The translations under genes and the position numbers were made by a program. From Gammaproteobacteria bacterium (lineage in GTDB: Bacteria; Pseudomonadota; Gammaproteobacteria; Pseudomonadales; Pseudohongiellaceae), in the NCBI GenBank assembly GCA_016762995.1, contig JAESUT010000226.1:1-7103 (forward strand): a stretch of DNA of 7,103 nucleotides, read 5' to 3'. The notes under the pieces were generated by a model, which was not told where the DNA came from, made no database searches, and was given only the letters and a program-made list of their open reading frames with translations. Positions 5,515-7,103 of this stretch are shown here, one piece after another (within the stretch, counting starts at the first letter, position 1; each line of letters starts with the position of its first letter).

Positions 5515-6864
5515 TCAGTCCATGAACGCCAGAAGCTCTTTCGTCTTTTCCTTCATGAGCGCGTCATCCCCACGCGACTCTACGTTCAACCTAACTACTG
5601 GCTCCGTGTTCGACATGCGGATATTGAACCGCCAATTCCCAAAACTCATGCTCAAGCCATCTGTTCGATCGATACTTTCGCAGGCAGTGGAATAGCTTTC
5701 CTCTATTTCTCGAAGCAAGGCCTCAGGGTCTTCGATGTGCTTATTGATCTCACCACTGGCTGGAAAGGCGAGCATTCTCTCATTCACTAGCTCAGATAGT
5801 TTCTTACCGGTTTTAGACATCAAGCCCACAACCAACAACCAGGGAACCATGCCGCTATCGCAGTAGAAGAAGTCCCTAAAGTAGTGATGGGCACTCATCT
5901 CGCCGCCGTACACAGCATCTTCTTTGCGCATCCGCTCTTTAATGAAGGCATGGCCAGTCTTACACTGAACTGCCTCACCCGAAAACTCTTCGGCAATCTG
6001 TATCGTATTCCAAATTAGTCGAGGGTCGTGAATAATCTTGCCCCCCGGCTCAGCCTCTAGAAAGCTCTGCGCGAGAAGACCCACAATGTAATAACCCTCG
6101 ATGAACCGACCGTTCTCATCGAAGAAGAAGCAGCGGTCGAAATCGCCATCCCAGGCGATACCCAGATCTGCTTTCTCTGCGAGTATGGCGTCAATGGTAG
6201 GGCCTCGATTCTCCTCCAATAGGGGGTTAGGAACACCGTTGGGGAATGTGCCATCGGCATCGTGATGCACCTTTACGAATTGGAAAGGCAGAAACTTCTC
6301 GATGGCATCGATCGTTGGCCCGGCCCCTCCATTTCCCGCATTACACACAATCTTCAAATTATCGAGGATTGATGCATCGACGTAATTAAGAAGATGCTCT
6401 ATATAGGCCGGCTGCGTATCCTCGAGTCTGATCGATCCAGGCTCGCTTGCAGCTGTGAATTCCTCGCTCTCTGCGAGGCGCTTGATTTCCTTAAGACCTG
6501 TATCGCCGCTAATGGGCTTGGACGATTCACGAACGAATTTCATGCCGTTGTAGTCAGCAGGGTTGTGGCTAGCCGTAACGACAATGCCGCCATCTACGTT
6601 CAGGTGACTGGTTGCGAAGTAGACTTCTTCGGTACCGCATTGACCGATATTTATAACGTCTGCACCCGAATCCATTATTCCTCTGCTCAGGGCGGTACAG
6701 AGCTCCTTGCTGCTCAGGCGAATATCATAACCCACCACAACCTGCTTCGGTTTCAGGAACTCAACGTAGGCACGGCCTATTCGATAGGCTATGTCGCTAT
6801 TCAGCTGATCGGGGACACGCCCTCTGACGTCGTAGGGTTTGAAACAGGTAATTTCTTCAGTCAT
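5515..6864 (-). CDS. cpsG: Phosphomannomutase (CpsG/ManB family)
   Basis: This cytoplasmic alpha-D-phosphohexomutase interconverts mannose 6-phosphate and mannose 1-phosphate, the step before GDP-mannose. Close relatives such as AlgC also act on glucose phosphates. The 449-residue chain follows E. coli CpsG (456) along its whole length. The start CFKPYDVRG is at 7-15, and the phosphoserine loop TASHNP at 97-102 carries the active Ser99. The metal-binding DGDFDR is at 239-244, the sugar-binding GEMSAH at 321-326, and the phosphate-binding SNTEP at 418-422. All four active-site elements are intact. I chose Met10 of the longest frame (6864), because GAAG lies 8 bases upstream and [12 protein letters not shown] matches the family N terminus. 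The alternative ATG at 6891 adds nine charged residues. The gene follows galU on the same strand, fitting a sugar-nucleotide operon. A bifunctional activity would let it feed GalU with glucose 1-phosphate, but that is not decided by the motifs. Confidence 0.95.
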   Translation of the reverse strand: MTEEITCFKPYDVRGRVPDQLNSDIAYRIGRAYVEFLKPKQVVVGYDIRLSSKELCTALSRGIMDSGADVINIGQCGTEEVYFATSHLNVDGGIVVTASHNPADYNGMKFVRESSKPISGDTGLKEIKRLAESEEFTAASEPGSIRLEDTQPAYIEHLLNYVDASILDNLKIVCNAGNGGAGPTIDAIEKFLPFQFVKVHHDADGTFPNGVPNPLLEENRGPTIDAILAEKADLGIAWDGDFDRCFFFDENGRFIEGYYIVGLLAQSFLEAEPGGKIIHDPRLIWNTIQIAEEFSGEAVQCKTGHAFIKERMRKEDAVYGGEMSAHHYFRDFFYCDSGMVPWLLVVGLMSKTGKKLSELVNERMLAFPASGEINKHIEDPEALLREIEESYSTACESIDRTDGLSMSFGNWRFNIRMSNTEPVVRLNVESRGDDALMKEKTKELLAFMD

Positions 6865-6963
6865 TTGTTCAGCTTCTTTCTTCGACTTCATTCTTCGGCT
6901 ATGAAGGCGGTAATTGCCTACATAGAAACGGATGCACTGCGCGCTATTTCTTGCTTAAAAAGG

Positions 6964-7103
6964 CTAACTTGATTGCAACTTGTAAGTGTAATTCGTGGCT
7001 TCGATAAACCCATCTATGCTGCCACAGTCGAAGCGGCGCCCCTTGAAGCGATAGCCTATTACCCTGCCTTGCTGAGCCTGGATTTGTAAGGCATCTGTAA
7101 TCT
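6964..7103 (-). CDS. galU: UTP-glucose-1-phosphate uridylyltransferase, C-terminal end (partial)
   Basis: Only the last 45 codons and the TAG stop are inside the window; the gene continues past the right edge. The visible residues start with ITDAL, corresponding to the LTDA motif of GalU, and continue through GYRFKGRRFDCGSIDGF and IEATNYTY, the characteristic end of GalU proteins. GalU makes UDP-glucose from glucose 1-phosphate and UTP in the cytoplasm, supplying lipopolysaccharide and exopolysaccharide synthesis. The reading frame is open and ends cleanly, so nothing suggests a pseudogene. The mutase begins about 100 bases downstream on the same strand; no hairpin followed by T residues separates them, so cotranscription is likely. 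Confidence 0.88.
   Translation of the reverse strand, partial: ITDALQIQAQQGRVIGYRFKGRRFDCGSIDGFIEATNYTYKLQSS

Noticed and set aside
6394..6972. A 192-codon plus-strand open frame opposite the mutase and its upstream gap
   Set aside because: It is antisense to a fully conserved CpsG protein, has no recognisable domain and runs into the galU stop region, so it is a shadow frame.

Overview
The window looks like chromosomal DNA from a gammaproteobacterium, probably a marine or environmental lineage. The protein sequences recall gammaproteobacterial CpsG/ManB, Pgi and GalU, and base composition is close to balanced. This placement rests on recognising the proteins, not on a search. No transposase, integrase, phage gene, CRISPR array, toxin-antitoxin pair or defence gene is visible. 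I found no convincing undescribed system; the least ordinary sequence is at the left edge.

Left edge (1-290): a tRNA-Thr(TGT)-like gene lies on the minus strand. Its acceptor, D and anticodon arms are intact, but its T arm is abnormal and no CCA is encoded. Directly beyond its 3' end are two tandem copies of a 16-bp unit that run to the window edge. On its 5' side is a spaced pair of 13-bp repeats. Positions 117-291 hold no gene I can support.

Left-centre (292-4060): a minus-strand membrane acyltransferase (acyltransferase_3 family) diverges, across 138 bases, from a plus-strand pair: a membrane di-iron fatty acid hydroxylase/sterol desaturase-family protein, followed 7 bases later by glucose-6-phosphate isomerase (pgi).

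Right (4080-7103): five minus-strand genes converge on pgi. In transcription order they are the 3' end of galU (cut by the window edge), a CpsG/ManB-type phosphomannomutase, a small P-loop nucleotide kinase-like protein, a stand-alone GyrI-like effector-binding protein starting at TTG, and a 98-residue antibiotic-biosynthesis-monooxygenase-fold protein. The last two overlap by 4 bases.

Pgi, the CpsG-type mutase and GalU together supply hexose phosphates and UDP-glucose for surface polysaccharide or lipopolysaccharide. The acyltransferase could decorate such a glycan and the hydroxylase could modify a lipid, so a cell-envelope theme is plausible. That link is inferred from family and neighbourhood only. 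The kinase-like, GyrI-like and ABM proteins have no assigned role here.
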